A stretch of 64,000 bases of DNA from Diplolepis rosae (GCA_030998225.1 JAPYXD010000710.1:20992001-21056000); one strand, 5' to 3'. Shown: positions 1 through 13,030, counted from the stretch's first letter. The notes: generated by a model from the sequence alone, not told the origin. Translations and numbers: made by a program.

Positions 1-1094
1 ATTTAATCTTGAAGAATAGTATAAAGATTTAAATCGTATAGAATTGAAGGATTCTGATAAAATTGTTAGTATAGAATATATTTTGAAAATATTTAATAAA
101 TAAAGATAATTCTCAATCGCAAAGTTGTTGATCATCTTTAGATTGATTAAAGCTTTAGTATTTACAATTTATGTCTATTGAATTTTCAAAACGAATTTAT
201 TATTCTCGTGCAATTATATTAAAAAAAGCAATTAATCTATCAAATTAAAGTAGAACAATCTGCATTAATTTCTTTGTACTTCATATGTATGTATGTATAC
301 TTTAAGTCTTATTAATTACATGTAATTACAAATCAAATTAACGATCTGATTATACAGTTAGCTAGAAAAAAAATCATCAAAAATGTAGGCGTTTGTATAC
401 TTCACACTTTGCTGCAAGGCATAAAATCTCGAATGCATGAATAGTTTTTTTCTCAGAATTTCAGACTAACAATGACTATTGATATAATAAATTCAATGTA
501 CATTCGAAGCAATTTTAATTTTTTGTTTGTTTTTCTTTTTTCAATATCAGCACGTTTAACAAAGTAAGTTTATTAGAACTACATTTCCTTGAATAATTAA
601 ACGATATAATTGTAATTTCCAGCTTCATTGTATATATTTTTTGGGAATTTCTTCCACGATATTTAAAAAGCGAATTCCCAAGTTTCGATAAAAAATTTGA
701 CTTTCTAGAATTTTCCCCAAGATAACGTGGTGGAAAATTGAAAAAATTTGTTTCTATTTGTATCACCACAATTCTGTCCAATTTCCGTAAACATCTCAGT
801 GTTCTCTTAAAATCGTATTGACAATTTCAATACTTTCTTTCACTATTTATTATATCATTTATTCATATAAAGTACTAAAAAAACTCGCTACTAGTCTTTC
901 AAGTTAACAATTCTTGAAAGCACTTATTATGTCAATTAGCACGATGAATAATTAAGGTGAAATAAAAACGAAATTCTAATGAGGGTAAATAAAATTAAAA
1001 AAATATATAATGGTTTTAAAAAAAAACTCTTCTCCAAGTGATGAAATGGTGAACACTTGTCGCAAGACACATAGTGCATCAATAATGAACTGAA
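1..1094. other. AT-rich sequence, nothing recognised
   Basis: Very AT-rich. A short GTATGTATGTAT run is near 285. No coding frame, RNA gene or transposon end was seen. Confidence 0.6.
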
Positions 1095-1525
1095 CTAGTA
1101 TCTCTCGAACCAGGAAATATGTAAAAAAGTGGCTTTTGCGAGCAATCCGTAAATGTTAGTGAAAACAAGTCTGGCGCAATTACGAGTGGCAGATCTCGTT
1201 GCTTTCATCCAGAAAACACCAAAGTACCAACTCGACCGACTGATTGAACAAACAAACCACGCCCTCGCTAAATGCAATACCAGGACAGGATTCAAATTGG
1301 TATAGCAAGGACGACGACTAACGATCAACACAAAGACTATAGATCGGCGGATCGGTAAGCACGCACCAAGTGAGATTTTTTAATTACACCCTGTTTACAC
1401 GCCCGACTGACCGGCTGGTCAACTATCTCTACAAGATAGGGACGAATGACGTACTTTACTGAACCACAACGACTTAAGCACCGTGACACACGTGCGCTAA
1501 ACTGTTCTCTCGCTCTCGGCAAGGT
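1095..1525. promoter_or_regulatory. CpG-richer island of unknown role
   Basis: A stretch less AT-rich than its surroundings, with CACGTG-like and GAGCGAGAG motifs on the minus strand. Frames in it are short and biased in composition, not protein-like. Candidate promoter or enhancer only. Confidence 0.25.
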
Positions 1526-1849
1526 AAAAATAATTCATTTTTATGCTCCAGAATACAGTGCAATCAATTCCCTATTCATTTTGTTGGGGCCTGCAAAAAA
1601 GGTGAAAATAAGATAATAGAAGCAGATTTGTTGGACGAACAAGAGTTGGGTGTTACTGCACTGTCGCACAATGAACAAAAAGCGAAAATACAGTTTGGGT
1701 TGAACGAAAATTTCAAAAAAAATTGTCACTTGCGATGTTTATCTCCGTAAAGTTGGCGAGCAACGTCGAACAATACAAAAGATAAAACCATGCAGAGTAC
1801 AATATAATGTTTTGCTAAAGTGGTTTGTGGTTTTATTTCACAGGGAGAA

Positions 1850-2735
1850 AAAGATATGGTTGATTCAACAAAATTTTTATTGGTTTAAGCGTAGAATTCT
1901 GTTGTTATATGGGCAGAAAAATATTTACTTGAACCAACCAAAGAATTTGTTTAAGGGGCATGCTCAGTAAGGAAGGCAAAAAGATAGGATTTTTCTCAAA
2001 GTTATAAAAAAATGAATGAATATATTGATTAAAAAACTTCTACATATCATTAGATAAGATTTGAAAAATATATAGGTATCTTTTCATTAAAAAAAAAAAA
2101 TAATTATAAGAGTAGTGTATATTTTAGAAAGGCTGTTGAGAAAAAAATGTCTATCTCGAAACAGGATCAGTTTAAATCGAAAAACCAAAGAGATTTCGTT
2201 AGTAAATGCCTTTGTCTATTACATGAACGAAGGATTTTGAAAAAAATTGAATTTTTGGAGAACTTTTTAAGTGAAAATCGGTTTTTATACCAAAAAATCG
2301 ACCATTTTATTTTTTTAAACGAGTTATAATTATTCAAAAAAAATCCTTTGTTCGCGGACGAATTAAGTATGTATAAAATAAGTCTGGAAAGTTTCAAACG
2401 AATCGATGAATTAGTTTTTGAAAAATCGTGTCCACCGATTTCGAAAGTATAGTTTTGATATAAAGGCGTTTAAAGTTTTCAAGCGTTTCTCGGAGGGTCG
2501 GATGGGCGGGGTTTCAAAACTTTCTAGCTTTTTCAATTTCGCTCCAATCGTCTTGAAATTTTGAGACAACATTTTCAGAATGCTCTAATTTAATATATAG
2601 AATTATTGAAAAAATACATTTTTCAAAATTTCTGACTGAGTATGCGCCCTTAATTCAACCGAAGATGGTTTATTTTGCTACGATTTGGTTGAATCAAACG
2701 AATATTTTTGCTGATTCAAGCCGCATAATAAAAAA
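1850..2735. repeat. GGTTGAATCAACC-type repeat, split by the TTAA element
   Basis: Segments on both sides of the TTAA element (1850-1954 and 2650-2735) contain many TTGATTCAAC, ACCAACC and GGTTGAATCAA words. The same word-rich repeat appears at about 12030-12245 and 26330-26760, so it is a dispersed family. Confidence 0.5.
1955..2649. mobile_element. TTAA-flanked nonautonomous element (family GGGGCAT...)
   Basis: The left end reads TTAA then GGGGCATGCTCAGT; the right end reads ACTGAGTATGCGCCC then TTAA. The TTAA at 1951-1954 and 2650-2653 fits a target duplication, as with the piggyBac superfamily. The short imperfect TIRs enclose AT-rich, noncoding DNA. It has landed inside another repeat whose halves (GGTTGA/TCAACC-rich) flank it. 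Confidence 0.6.
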
Positions 2736-3070
2736 AAAACGCTTCACAAATGTAGAAACGCTGAGAAAAATCTTGATATGATGAAAATAGTTCGAAAACT
2801 GCAACAAATTTTTTTTAAAATATCATTTTATACTGGCCAAGTTGAATAATATTTCAAATTGAGTAACTTAATTGATAAAAAATTGTATTATTCACTTTGA
2901 TAATTAATTAAAGGAAATGAATCTTCTGTTTGATTGAAACGGCTTTTGCATGATTTAGACTTATAATATCCTGAAGTAGAACTTCAACGTTCTCGAAGTC
3001 GTTAAAAATCAAAGCATTAGGATCTGAAACGTGAAAGTGGATTGTATCGGAAATCGTTTACTGAAATTAG

Positions 3071-3289
3071 AAAGAGCTCGGGTCTCTTGATAAGAGTTGG
3101 GTGCAGCCATCGGTTCGTATCTTGCTGCTTTTTTGCTTCTGTTTCGTCCTTGCGAATGGACCGAAGGCTGACTATCGTTCTCCTAAGTACCTTAAAGGAG
3201 ATTCTGCGACGGGAACTACTAATTGGTATCGCGTCGATCGTGAATTAAAAGACACGAGCCACACCATATACGTCCACAGAGAAAGATGA
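3071..3289 (+). CDS. Possible exon for a small secreted protein
   Basis: An open frame preceded by TAG at 3068-3070 ends with TGA at 3287-3289. It encodes a hydrophobic, signal-like run (VRILLLFCFCFVLANG) and then a polar stretch (DYRSPKYLKGDSATGTTNWY) ending HTIYVHRER. Base composition is clearly less AT-rich than the flanks. There is no ATG in frame; if real, a start codon must come from an upstream exon, joined near the AG at 3069-3070 or the AG at 3104-3105. No known peptide family was recognised. Confidence 0.28.
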   Translation, partial: KELGSLDKSWVQPSVRILLLFCFCFVLANGPKADYRSPKYLKGDSATGTTNWYRVDRELKDTSHTIYVHRER

Positions 3290-4125
3290 CTTTACATTTA
3301 AAAAATACAAAAAGAAACGCAAAAAGTGTAACAATAAGTAAAGAGAAAATGAGAAATTATTTTACCGATTAATTTAACAAAAATTTTTTCACACTAATCA
3401 TTTAATTGTAAATTTAACAAATAATACTTAAATTGATTCTACCTCGTATTCGCTGTTGAGAAAATTTATTTACCTTGAATACCTAATCAGAGAGAAAGAA
3501 ACAAAAAGTCAAAAAATTCTTGATTTACGAGAAGTCAAAAGTCCAAAGTGCATTAATTAAGAATTCGGTATCACACGCGTGAATTTATTAATCGCTTGCT
3601 CTGTCTCTGAACCGCTCTCATATCAGAAGAAAGGCCGATGAGAAAAAAGAGATGTACTCTTTAGAAAAATACCAAAATATAGATATGCATTTATGCTCAA
3701 CCTCGAAATTCGGTTGTCATCATCTTCAAATGCATCATATTTTATCATTTTTAAGAAATTATTTCTGACTCATAACTTATCCTCTTGAAATAATTATTCA
3801 AAATAAATTTCTATAAGGTCTACTTTTATCAAATATCGGAATAAATTTAATGCGCTTATTACAGTAAAGTGTTTTTATTTCAAAATTCAGTATATTAGAA
3901 AAAAACACTTTTAAATTTGTAAATGTTAAATTTTCATAAACTGTATGATGTCTAATAAAAAACTATAGTTTTTTCTAAATTCTTTTCTTACTTTCTATTC
4001 ACAACTTGGAATAATTTTTGAAAAAGTCTTTACACTTTTCTGCAGAAAACTATTAAGAGTTATAGAAAATTAAAAGACAAAATTGAGAAGAAAATAGAAT
4101 TTTCGCTAAAATTAGAACGCTTTTA
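3290..4125. other. AT-rich spacer, nothing recognised
   Basis: AT-rich spacer between the island at 3.0-3.3 kb and the long foldback element. I see no gene or repeat structure here. Confidence 0.55.
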
Positions 4126-4129
4126 GTAA

Positions 4130-6081
4130 AGGGTATAGCCGGGTTTCCATGTAAAATCGGCCTTAAAACCAAATCAAATTTCGCATAAACCATATGGAAG
4201 GGGTTGGGCAAGAGATTATTTTGTCAAATTTTCAGATCATTAGCTGCCATTTTAAATGAGTAATGGCGGATTTTACCATTTTCGTTTTTTTCTTTTTTTA
4301 GCTAAACTAATCATAGGAAAATTTTGAAAAATATCAGGGTTGTTTTTTCTAATAGAAGACACATTTGTAAATTTTTGCAGATTTTTTGATGCATAATTCG
4401 CGATGCAAAAAATTGTGAAAATATTTGCACGCAATTTTTTTCATGTTTGAATTGCGCGACCACTCTTTTGAATTATTCTATTCATTAGTTACCTATCGAT
4501 GATTAAAACAGAATTTTTGCAGATTTTTGCAAGGTGTGGACGTGGGTAAAAGAAAATAAAAACCATCAAAATACGCATTCTTCCAACATCTTACTATTAA
4601 AGCACATTTTATAATAACAGTAGACAAATGAAAAATACAATTTTATTTGATAATCAATCTAACACGGTTTACTTCTGAAATTTTTGCAAAAATTTTGTAA
4701 AATATTGTGCGAATTTTTTTTGTTGCGAAACATCGTAATTTTTACATGCATTGTGAACAAATGGTTGACTGTCGTTATTCGCAAGTCGAAATAATGCTGC
4801 TAAAAATATCTTTTCGTATTCTTGAATAATTTTCGAATATACAGTTTAAATTAATTTCTCTTTGTTAAAAATAACACACTCATTTTACCATACATGACAT
4901 CGAAAATACCCTCAAATCGTCCTCCATTTACTTTACTTTTTGAAAGTTTAATGAGCACAAATAATAAGAAAAGCTCGTAAATTAAATAAGTAATTAACTT
5001 GGATTTCTGGATAACAAAAAATTTTTAGCAGTTATTTTGCATTGCAATACTTACATTTTCGTTACATTTTTTTATAAAATTTTGCCCGTTAAACATTTAG
5101 TCCATTCAAAAACTGTCCGTTTTAAATAAAAGTGGTATACAAAATGTAAAATTGGTTCTCCTACAAAAATATATTTTTCTACCATCGAGTTTTTACAAAT
5201 ATAGACGGTTCATTGTACTTTCATAGCACTTCATACTCCATAAGTGGCTGAACATTTGCCAAGCATACAATTTTTTTTCAATTATAAATTAGTCATCATC
5301 GTTGTCTTCATTTATAATTGTAAGTTTGTAGGAAAACCAATTTTACTTTTTGTATACCACTTATATATAAAACGAAAACTTTTTGAACGGACTAAATTTT
5401 CAAGAGACAAAACCTGTATATTTGAAAAATATTCAAGAATATAAATAGATAGTTTTCGCAATACTCTTTCGACTTGCGAATAACGACAATCAACCATTTG
5501 TTCACAATGCATGTAAAGATTTCGATTTTTCGCAACAAAAAAAATTCGCAAAATATTTTGTAAAATTTTTGCAAAAATTTCAGCAGTAAACCATGTTAGA
5601 GATTGATTACCAAATAAAATTATATTTTTCATTTGTCTACTGTTATTATTAAATGTGCTTTAGTAGTAAGATGTTGGAAGAATGCGTATTTTGACGGTTT
5701 TTTATTCTTTTTTACCCCCGTCCACACCTTGCAAAAATCTGCAAAAATTTTGTTTTAATCATCGATAGGTAGCTAATGAATAGAATAATTCAAAACAGTG
5801 GTCACGCAATTCAAACATGAACAAAATTGCGTGCAAAAATTTACAAATGTGTCTTCTATTGGAAAAAACAACCCAGATTTTTCTCAAAATTTTCCTATGA
5901 TTAGTTTAGCTAAAAAAAGAAAAAAACGAAAATGGTAAAATCCGCCATTACTCATTTAAAATGGCAGATAATGATCTGAAAATTTGACAAAATAATCTCT
6001 TGCCCAACCCCTTCCATAAGGTTAATGCGAAATTTGATTTAGTTTCAAGGCCGATTTCACATGGAAACCCGGCTATGCCCT
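4130..6081. mobile_element. Long foldback element, about 2 kb, TTAA-type ends
   Basis: The two halves are inverted copies over most of the length: AGGGTATAGCCGGGTTTCC at the left end matches GGAAACCCGGCTATGCCCT at the right. Pairing continues through the Gly-poor AT-rich arms to near the centre (GTGGTATACAAAATG against its complement at about 5345). The loop is about 5170-5320. TTAA follows at 6082-6085 and GTAA, one change away, precedes at 4126-4129. No transposase frame is present; short frames in the arms are by-products of the palindrome. Confidence 0.75.
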
Positions 6082-6479
6082 TTAACAAGTTATTTATAAT
6101 TTTTTAAAATCATTATAATTGTCACATTCTTGTGGTTTTGTAATCGCACAATGTCACCAGCGACGATAAAAAGTTTATACCTAGCTAAAAATATGATCCG
6201 ATTCTTCCTCATAAGGATGAAAGGCCTCAATAATAGCAATTAGACGTTAATTTGCATAAAACTTTGATAATTCAATGTTTACATTTGGCTGAATTTAAAA
6301 ATGGAACATCTATAAAGCGGATTTTATTTTATTCACCTTTTTTCAGAAAGACAGAACCGACATTTTTTTTTTATTGTTTTGTTAAGTAAATTTTTCAAGG
6401 ACGATTAAGTTAATATTCAACTACATGAAACTGGAAACTAACCACAAGGGTATAAAAGAGGAGAAAAGAAATAAGCACA

Positions 6480-6650
6480 ACGTACTTGTGCTTCCTTTTT
6501 ACTGCAAAATTTTCCATTCCTTACACGAGCAAATTTCTCGTCCTCACGAGACTACAGCTAGTGGTAGTAGATTCGAAAGTTAGCCTTCCGTAAGTCGAAT
6601 CATCGGCTCGTGTCTTTCTACGACAGGGCCGTATTAACACCTATCTAAAT
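6480..6650. other. CpG-richer island of unknown role
   Basis: A short less AT-rich segment with CTCGTCCTCACGAG and TCGGCTCGTGTC words. No coding frame. Possibly an untranslated exon or regulatory site; no direct evidence. Confidence 0.2.
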
Positions 6651-6806
6651 TTGAATCTATCTTTCAATTTATCATATTTTTATTATAGGAACTATTTGAA
6701 ATTTTTTCAACAAATTTTAGGTGAAGTTTTCTATTTTGGGTAGAAAAACTTCATTTCTAATATAATAGAAACTTTTGTCGTTATTTGGAAAAATGATCAT
6801 TATAGA

Positions 6807-7170
6807 ACGGAATATTTTCATAATGCATGAAGAAATTTCCTAATCACTTAAGAAGGATGAAGATTTACAGAATAAGTTAAGAAAAAATTGACCAAAATTG
6901 TTTGTAAAAATTACCGAAATTTATTCATTTATTGCATCCCAAAAATGTTGGAGAACTCCACAAAATTTTCTTTACAATGTTGCAAACTTTTAAAAATGTA
7001 CATAATTTAATTTATATTTTTTTTTGGGCATCTTTCCAACATTTTTAGGATGCAATAAATGAATAAATTTCAGTAATTTTTACACAAACAATTTTGATCA
7101 ATTTTTCCTTGACTTCAACTTTGTTGACTGATTAGGAAATTTCTTCATGCGATATTCAAATATTCCATTC
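6807..7170. mobile_element. Palindromic MITE-like element
   Basis: GAACGGAATATTTTCATAAT at the left is mirrored by the right end (CGATATTCAAATATTCCATTC). The pairing includes GATTAGGAAATTTCTTCAT and TTGCATCCTAAAAATGTTGG. It can fold into one long hairpin with a short loop near 7000. No coding frame. Confidence 0.6.
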
Positions 7171-8940
7171 AATAATATATATAATGAACAAAAATTATAA
7201 AAAAAGATCGAGCTAAAATTAAAACTGAATAAAGTATTAAGATTGTTCGCAAGATAATTTTTTCAGCAAAATGAACAAAGAGAGTGAACAATAAATTTGA
7301 TATCAATCAAGTATTGAGATAATAATAGTTTATCATTATTGATTTATTATTGCATTGTACAATTAGCATTTCACTGTTTTTTACAACATTGATCTTTTAT
7401 TCAATACCTTTTTTCTTCATAAGATTGTAAAACATAACGTACTTTTGTACAAAACGAAGTCTAGAATTGAAAAATTACTTTTGTAAAATTATAAGTAATT
7501 GAAGTTGGAGATATCATTTGATAAATTATGAATTAAAATAATTGAGGCAAGTTTGCAATTTAATTTTTGTTCTGAGACAACTTTCATGTGAATAAATCAG
7601 CAGTAAATAGTGTTGTAACCAGAACTGTTTGACGTTGAAGAAAAAATGAATTCAGGCAGTGCTTTGAGAACGATTAACTCAGCCTTTCACTGACCTTGTC
7701 AGGTATTCGACAACGAATCCAGATTTTTCAACAATAATATTCAAATCCAGCTCATTATTATACAAATTGCACTTTCAATTCTTTCATCTAATTTCAATTA
7801 ACTTTATTCACTCTCTGAGAACTTGAAGAGAATTTTATTGATACTAGTTAGGGACAAATTTCAATACCATGCAAAATTACACCCTGGAAGAATTGCATTA
7901 TGTAGTAAATTACTAGACAAACTATAATATTGTAATATTCCCACATTTGACTTTCACATTCTACTATCAGTTTTGTTTTCTACAATGTGGTAATCACGTA
8001 ATGATATATCAAACAAACGATGATGCTGCTCAGGAGTATCTCTCTCTTATCGTGGAAAAGTGTCGTAATTCCTGCTTATGAGTGTAAACATGAATTAAAA
8101 TTAATTTTATTCTTTCTCTACAAAAACTAATATTACTTCTTCATTTTTAAAGTACTCTACCGTTTTTTATAAATTACAGGCACAACTAATTTTTGTCTTG
8201 TATACAATATGCAAAATATAAGAAATTTTATCTAAAACAGCTTGAAAGATACTTGAGTTCTGCAAAAATTATATTGAGATAGAGGTTTTATATCGATTTT
8301 GTAAAACGTTTGAAAAAAATACTGAAAAGTTTTATGTTTTATAATGAAAAACTTTCAAATTCCTGAAATTATTTTTAAAACAATTTTTATTAGAACTGTA
8401 AAAATTAAATTTGAAAATTTAAGGAGCAATATTAATGAAAATAATATTAGAAATTAATAAACAATGTGTTTTAAGAGAATTTTGGAAAAAATGTATGATT
8501 ATTAGTTTCATAATTTTATGAAGAGTATTTTCATACTATATATTTATACAATTTTAAGAAATTGTTAAAATCACATGGAAGATTACCTGAGCAAAATTAG
8601 TTCAAATACTTAAAAAAATATTCGTTATTCAAAATAACAGTCAAAATTGTAGTATTTTCAGATATTTTCTTTGCATTGAGAAAATTCATGCGCCTGAAGA
8701 AAACTAACTGTGCGCATGAATAAATATATTAGTTTTCTCATTAAAAATTACAATTAATTAAAAAAATATTCATTCCGTAGATTTTATCTTTGTTTTAATT
8801 ACTAATAACAAGAGAAATGCACCTGAAAAAGCACTTGCATCTTTATAATTTTTACAATTCTTCCATACATTTTATGAATAACTTATTTAATTCCATGTAA
8901 TGTTAATGAACATAATTTCTCTTTTGGAGTTTATTTATCG
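7171..8940. other. AT-rich spacer, nothing recognised
   Basis: No coding frame, TIR pair or tandem array could be supported. Composition is uniformly AT-rich. Confidence 0.5.
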
Positions 8941-9185
8941 CCTCTGGAATGATTTTCTTGGTGTAGTAAATTTTCACGTAGGCGGAAACGCGAGACAGTT
9001 ACTCGCAAAAGACGCAATGTGCGAGTTTTGAATTTCAAGAGGATCCATGAAAGGCTTTCCTCAAGTACTTGTATTCTCTCATACGGTTTAAACTCGTTGA
9101 AAGATTCGTAAGCGATTTCTTTCGTTCATGAAGTGTCGCTGCGACTGGGTCAACCGCATTTCCGACGGTCAATGAACAAGGAATG
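8941..9185. promoter_or_regulatory. CpG-richer island, candidate regulatory element
   Basis: This segment has more CG (GGCGGAAACGCGAGAC, GTGTCGCTGCGACTGGG) than the sequence around it. No protein-like frame. It could be an enhancer in the first intron of the putative gene starting at 10998. Confidence 0.25.
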
Positions 9186-10971
9186 TTTGTTTAGAAAAAC
9201 GTTTTTTGCTGAAACATTGCAGAAAGCAAGAAAATTTTTATTTCATAAATTTGAATTTAATTCATTAATACATTTATTATATTGAAATACTAAAATGAAG
9301 CAATGATGAAATTTTTACTCATCAAGATAATAATCTCTTAAGTGTTTGTAATTTTTTTTCCTATATTAACTTGAATAATAAAATACGTCATAAAATCAAC
9401 AAAGGGCAATAAAACGTTTCCTCCCCATTTAAAATTATCATATATACTGTATGATTCTAAATTAACATATTAAAACTATTTTTTGTATTAATTGTAACTA
9501 CTGATATTAATTTTAAACCTTTAAAACCTTTCACGTGGACTTTGTTCTTATAATTTGTACTCATTCTTTCTCATAATAGGATTTAACCTCAAACTTGAGC
9601 TTTGGGTAACTGTTTGTTCTTCTATATTGCTTATTTTGAAATTAAATCTGCTTAGACGATATGAAAAATAATAAGTAATAGGTAATGAATAAATTCAATT
9701 CCTTGCAGATTATCAACTTACAATTTCACTTACGTGAAGACCAATTATAATCATTTATTTAAGAAATATTACTAGCACTGATGCTAACTCAGAATCCCAC
9801 CAGCTGTGCAGAATATCAAGACATTGAAAATTTCATGCGAGAATTTGTTCAAAACAGTCAAAGAATCATAAAAAATTAGGTTTTTAAAAAAATAAACATT
9901 TTCTTAAATTATATGTCTTGAGACAATTAGTCAAAATCGACAATTCATACAAGAAATTTGTTTACAAAAACATACATCTTAAAAGATTGCATCATTTTAT
10001 CCAGGCCCCACCTTAATTAGAATTAATCAAATTCAATTACCCGCACTTTCTTTTAGCCAATTTATAATTAAATCTATCTAATTTTCCATACAGATGTTAA
10101 TGAAGCAAATTCGCCATTAAAATGTGTCATGTTGATCAAATAATTTATGGAATTTCCCAATTAGACTTTATATGAATCAGCAAATCTTGCAGAAACTGAT
10201 CAAAAGATGGACAAAAATTATCCTAGATCTTATACTTCTTATTATAATTTTGGGTAGTCCTGAATAAACAATTTGGAATCTGAAGCATAATAAGCATATT
10301 GAGAAAAAACCTTTCTGACGTTGCTGCGCGTGATAGAGCGCGAAGGCATATGTTTTTAAATCAAGTTTGAAAAATTGCAGGTACAAATGTATTCACAAAG
10401 TATTACGGAAATGTATTCAGCACCTGAATTTATTGAATAAATATGCAGTAAATGCAAGCTTCCTATATCATGAAAACATTACTCCCGGGAATTCCTGCAA
10501 ATATTTGTTATTACAAATTGAATGGCTCAAGTCAAAAATAATTAAACTTGATGAACATGGAGAAAAATAGGAAAAGTAATAATTTTCCTTTTAAAAAGAT
10601 ATTTTCGAGGAAATCTCTGACTTTACTATTATATTTCCTCCGCATGAAAATGCAGGCACCTAGAGTTGAAACTAGCGTTAAAAGTGAAGGGTATTCATTC
10701 CTGGAAATTAACATTTTTACTCAGATTAGTCTACTACTTTCTCTCGATCTTCTCTGTTAGATACTGAAATTCCAAAAATATTTTTTTTCTATACCATTTA
10801 AATACTACTTAACAATTCTTTGCGTTAAAAATCAAAGAAGTAAATATGATTATTTAGCCCTGATCATTGAAAACGTAAACATGTTGTGCAAGGAAGTTCC
10901 GCCGCGCTGAGAAGAATCCATATGCTAAATAATTAAATTATATTGTTTCAATAAACTGGAAAATCACTCAC
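9186..10971. other. AT-rich sequence, nothing recognised
   Basis: Frames in 10.1-10.8 kb are short and not protein-like. No repeat structure was found. It would be intron 1 if the exon at 10972-10998 is real. Confidence 0.45.
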
Positions 10972-10998
10972 CGATTCCATATTGAAACCGTACACCAT
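10972..10998 (-). CDS. Candidate first coding exon (nine codons) of an unknown leftward gene
   Basis: On the minus strand an ATG preceded by TTGAACG opens MVYGFNMES and runs straight into a consensus donor, TCG|GTGAGT. Upstream lies a compact CpG-rich stretch that would serve as 5' UTR and promoter. The following exons would lie left of 10.9 kb, where I found none. The product is unknown. A chance ATG plus donor cannot be ruled out. Confidence 0.3.
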
Positions 10999-11545
10999 CG
11001 TTCAACACTGCTCGTGGATATCAATCTTCACAATTAATCAAAATCACTCGCGACTTCTCTTTGGAAAAAGATAGACCGACGAGCGCGCATTAGTCGCGCA
11101 AAATTTTTTGAAAGTAATTATCTCTTCTTTTTCGTGATATTTGGAGAAATTTTGGAAAGTCGTATATACCGGTGATGGTCCACATGTACAAATGTGGGTG
11201 GATGAATGAAGAAGAAGGGCGCGAGCGCGTGCGCTTTCGGCTTCAGAGGATAAACAAATGCGCGAAAGCGCTTCCGCAGAAATCGGTTCCCGAATACGTG
11301 ACACTCGCTCAGATCGGTCCCGGCGACCTTCTCTGGCGAAACCTTTTCTCTGACTAGCGTGGTAAGCAGCTATAGAGAGGTTCTTAGGCCGGTCTCGAGA
11401 ACAGGCCGAGCGAGCGGGTTCGCGCGAACGGCGACCTACTAACGCTCGACCCGCGCTTTGCGCATGCGTTCGAGAGTTGCGCTTGAGTCACTGTAATGAA
11501 AGAATCTCGAGAGCTGCGCCCGCGCATTCTTACTTATTTTTTGCG
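10999..11545 (-). promoter_or_regulatory. CpG-rich island, probable promoter/5' UTR region
   Basis: This stretch is rich in CG dinucleotides (GCGCGAGCGCGTGCGC, GAGCGAGCGGGTTCGCGCGA), in sharp contrast to the AT-rich flanks. Open frames on both strands have the arginine-rich look of noncoding CpG sequence. It directly precedes the candidate minus-strand exon at 10972-10998. Function is inferred. Confidence 0.4.
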
Positions 11546-12029
11546 AACCCTCAAAAAACTGGCATTTTTTGAAAACCTTTACTTCAATGGGGCGTTAAGT
11601 GATAACGGACACACCTTGATTGATGAAGATTGTTAAGACATATCGATGGTCCCGAGCGACTTTGACTTAACTCACAAAGAAATGAACAAACTGTCCTAAC
11701 TGAAAATCTTCGTTCCATTTTCACTTGACTGAAAATGTCAGTTCTATTTTGACTTAACTGAAATCGGTTGTGATATTTTGTTGTAACTCTTATTTGACAG
11801 TTTTAGAGAACAAGCTGTATCAAGCTTGCGAGTCATTTTAAAAATATTACTCTTATAAATTTTCCTTATTTTAATATAATTATAAAAAAGCGATACATCA
11901 AATATTGTGAAAAAACAAAAATAATGTTGAAAGTAACTTTTTACTGTCAACAATTTTTAAGTAGATTATTGTGTAGGAACCTAGATGGGAACCCAAATGT
12001 ATTCCTAGATCTAGGAACCTACATGGGAG

Positions 12030-12250
12030 CATGTATGCACTCAGAAAACTATTCGGTTAATCCAACGAAAATTTAGTTGAATCAACCAAAACATTTGCTT
12101 CTTGTGCGGTTGAGTGCATTTTTAGTTGATTAAAAAAAATTAGTTGCATTCCACTAAAGATGGCTTCACTGGTCATGATTTGGTTGAATTAAATAAATAT
12201 TTTAGTTGATTAAACCAAATTTCGTTTGTCTTGACTAAAAATTAAGATTT
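12030..12250. repeat. GGTTGAATCAACC-type dispersed repeat, second copy
   Basis: A segment packed with TAGTTGAATCAACCAAAA and GGTTGAATTAAATAAATA words, related to copies near 1.85-2.7 kb and 26.3-26.8 kb. Boundaries are approximate. It starts with a CACTCAGAAAA sequence that resembles a MITE end. Confidence 0.45.
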
Positions 12251-12690
12251 TTCTAAGTTTGTATTTTTACATGTAATATTTCACAATTACGTAGTTTCTT
12301 AATTTTAATCAGTATATTTTCCAAATTCAAACAGTAACTGAATTTTAACTGTAAAGTTCATTTTTTGAGTCACATTAACTGACAAATCAGTTTAGGTCAA
12401 CTGATTGATAGCCAAAATTCAGTCACTGATTAAAATCAGTGAACAATTTGCTGATTAAAATTAAACGTGTATATAAAAGTGAAACAGGAGCCCAAATAAG
12501 AACACGTCATAATTTTTGTATAGGGTTCTATGTAGGAAGCATGTTCAGTTGTCAAACAAATTTTCACACAATTTCCTTTGTCATTTCTTGTATCAAGATT
12601 TTCTTGTGTAAAAAATAAATTCCAAAACTAAATAAAGAGTTACATTACTCAACAATCTTGAAAGCGTCCGAAAATAATTGCGCGGCTGCA

Positions 12691-12920
12691 CACTGAAAAA
12701 AAATGGTTAGTAAAACCAACTACATCGGTTTGTAAAATATGCCTCAGCTATTTTATTAGTTAGAACAACAATTTTTTTTGTTGGTGTTACTACCCAAGTT
12801 CTTGTGATAACAATTGAGATAATAAAACCAACAAAAAAAATTGTTGCTCTAACTAATAAAATAGCTGAGGCATATTTTACAAACCGAAGTAGTTGATTTT
12901 ACTAACCATTTTTTCCAGTG
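12691..12920. mobile_element. Near-perfect palindromic MITE with CACTG ends
   Basis: The left end CACTGAAAAAAAATGGTTAG is mirrored by CTAACCATTTTTTCCAGTG at the right. The whole 230 bp is an inverted repeat, with a few mismatches; the centre lies near 12805. No clear target duplication. Noncoding. Confidence 0.75.
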
Positions 12921-13030
12921 TAAGTGTCATAGATAAGTAATCCTATACATAGTTGTAATGGATTTGTTTCGAGAACCTGTATGGGTTCCCATATAGGTTT
13001 TTAGATAGAACCCCATGTAGGGATTTTCAG

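Noticed and set aside
5312..5632. 106-codon minus-strand frame
   Set aside because: Lies in the arm of the 2-kb palindrome; the other arm holds a broken mirror copy; no resemblance to a transposase.
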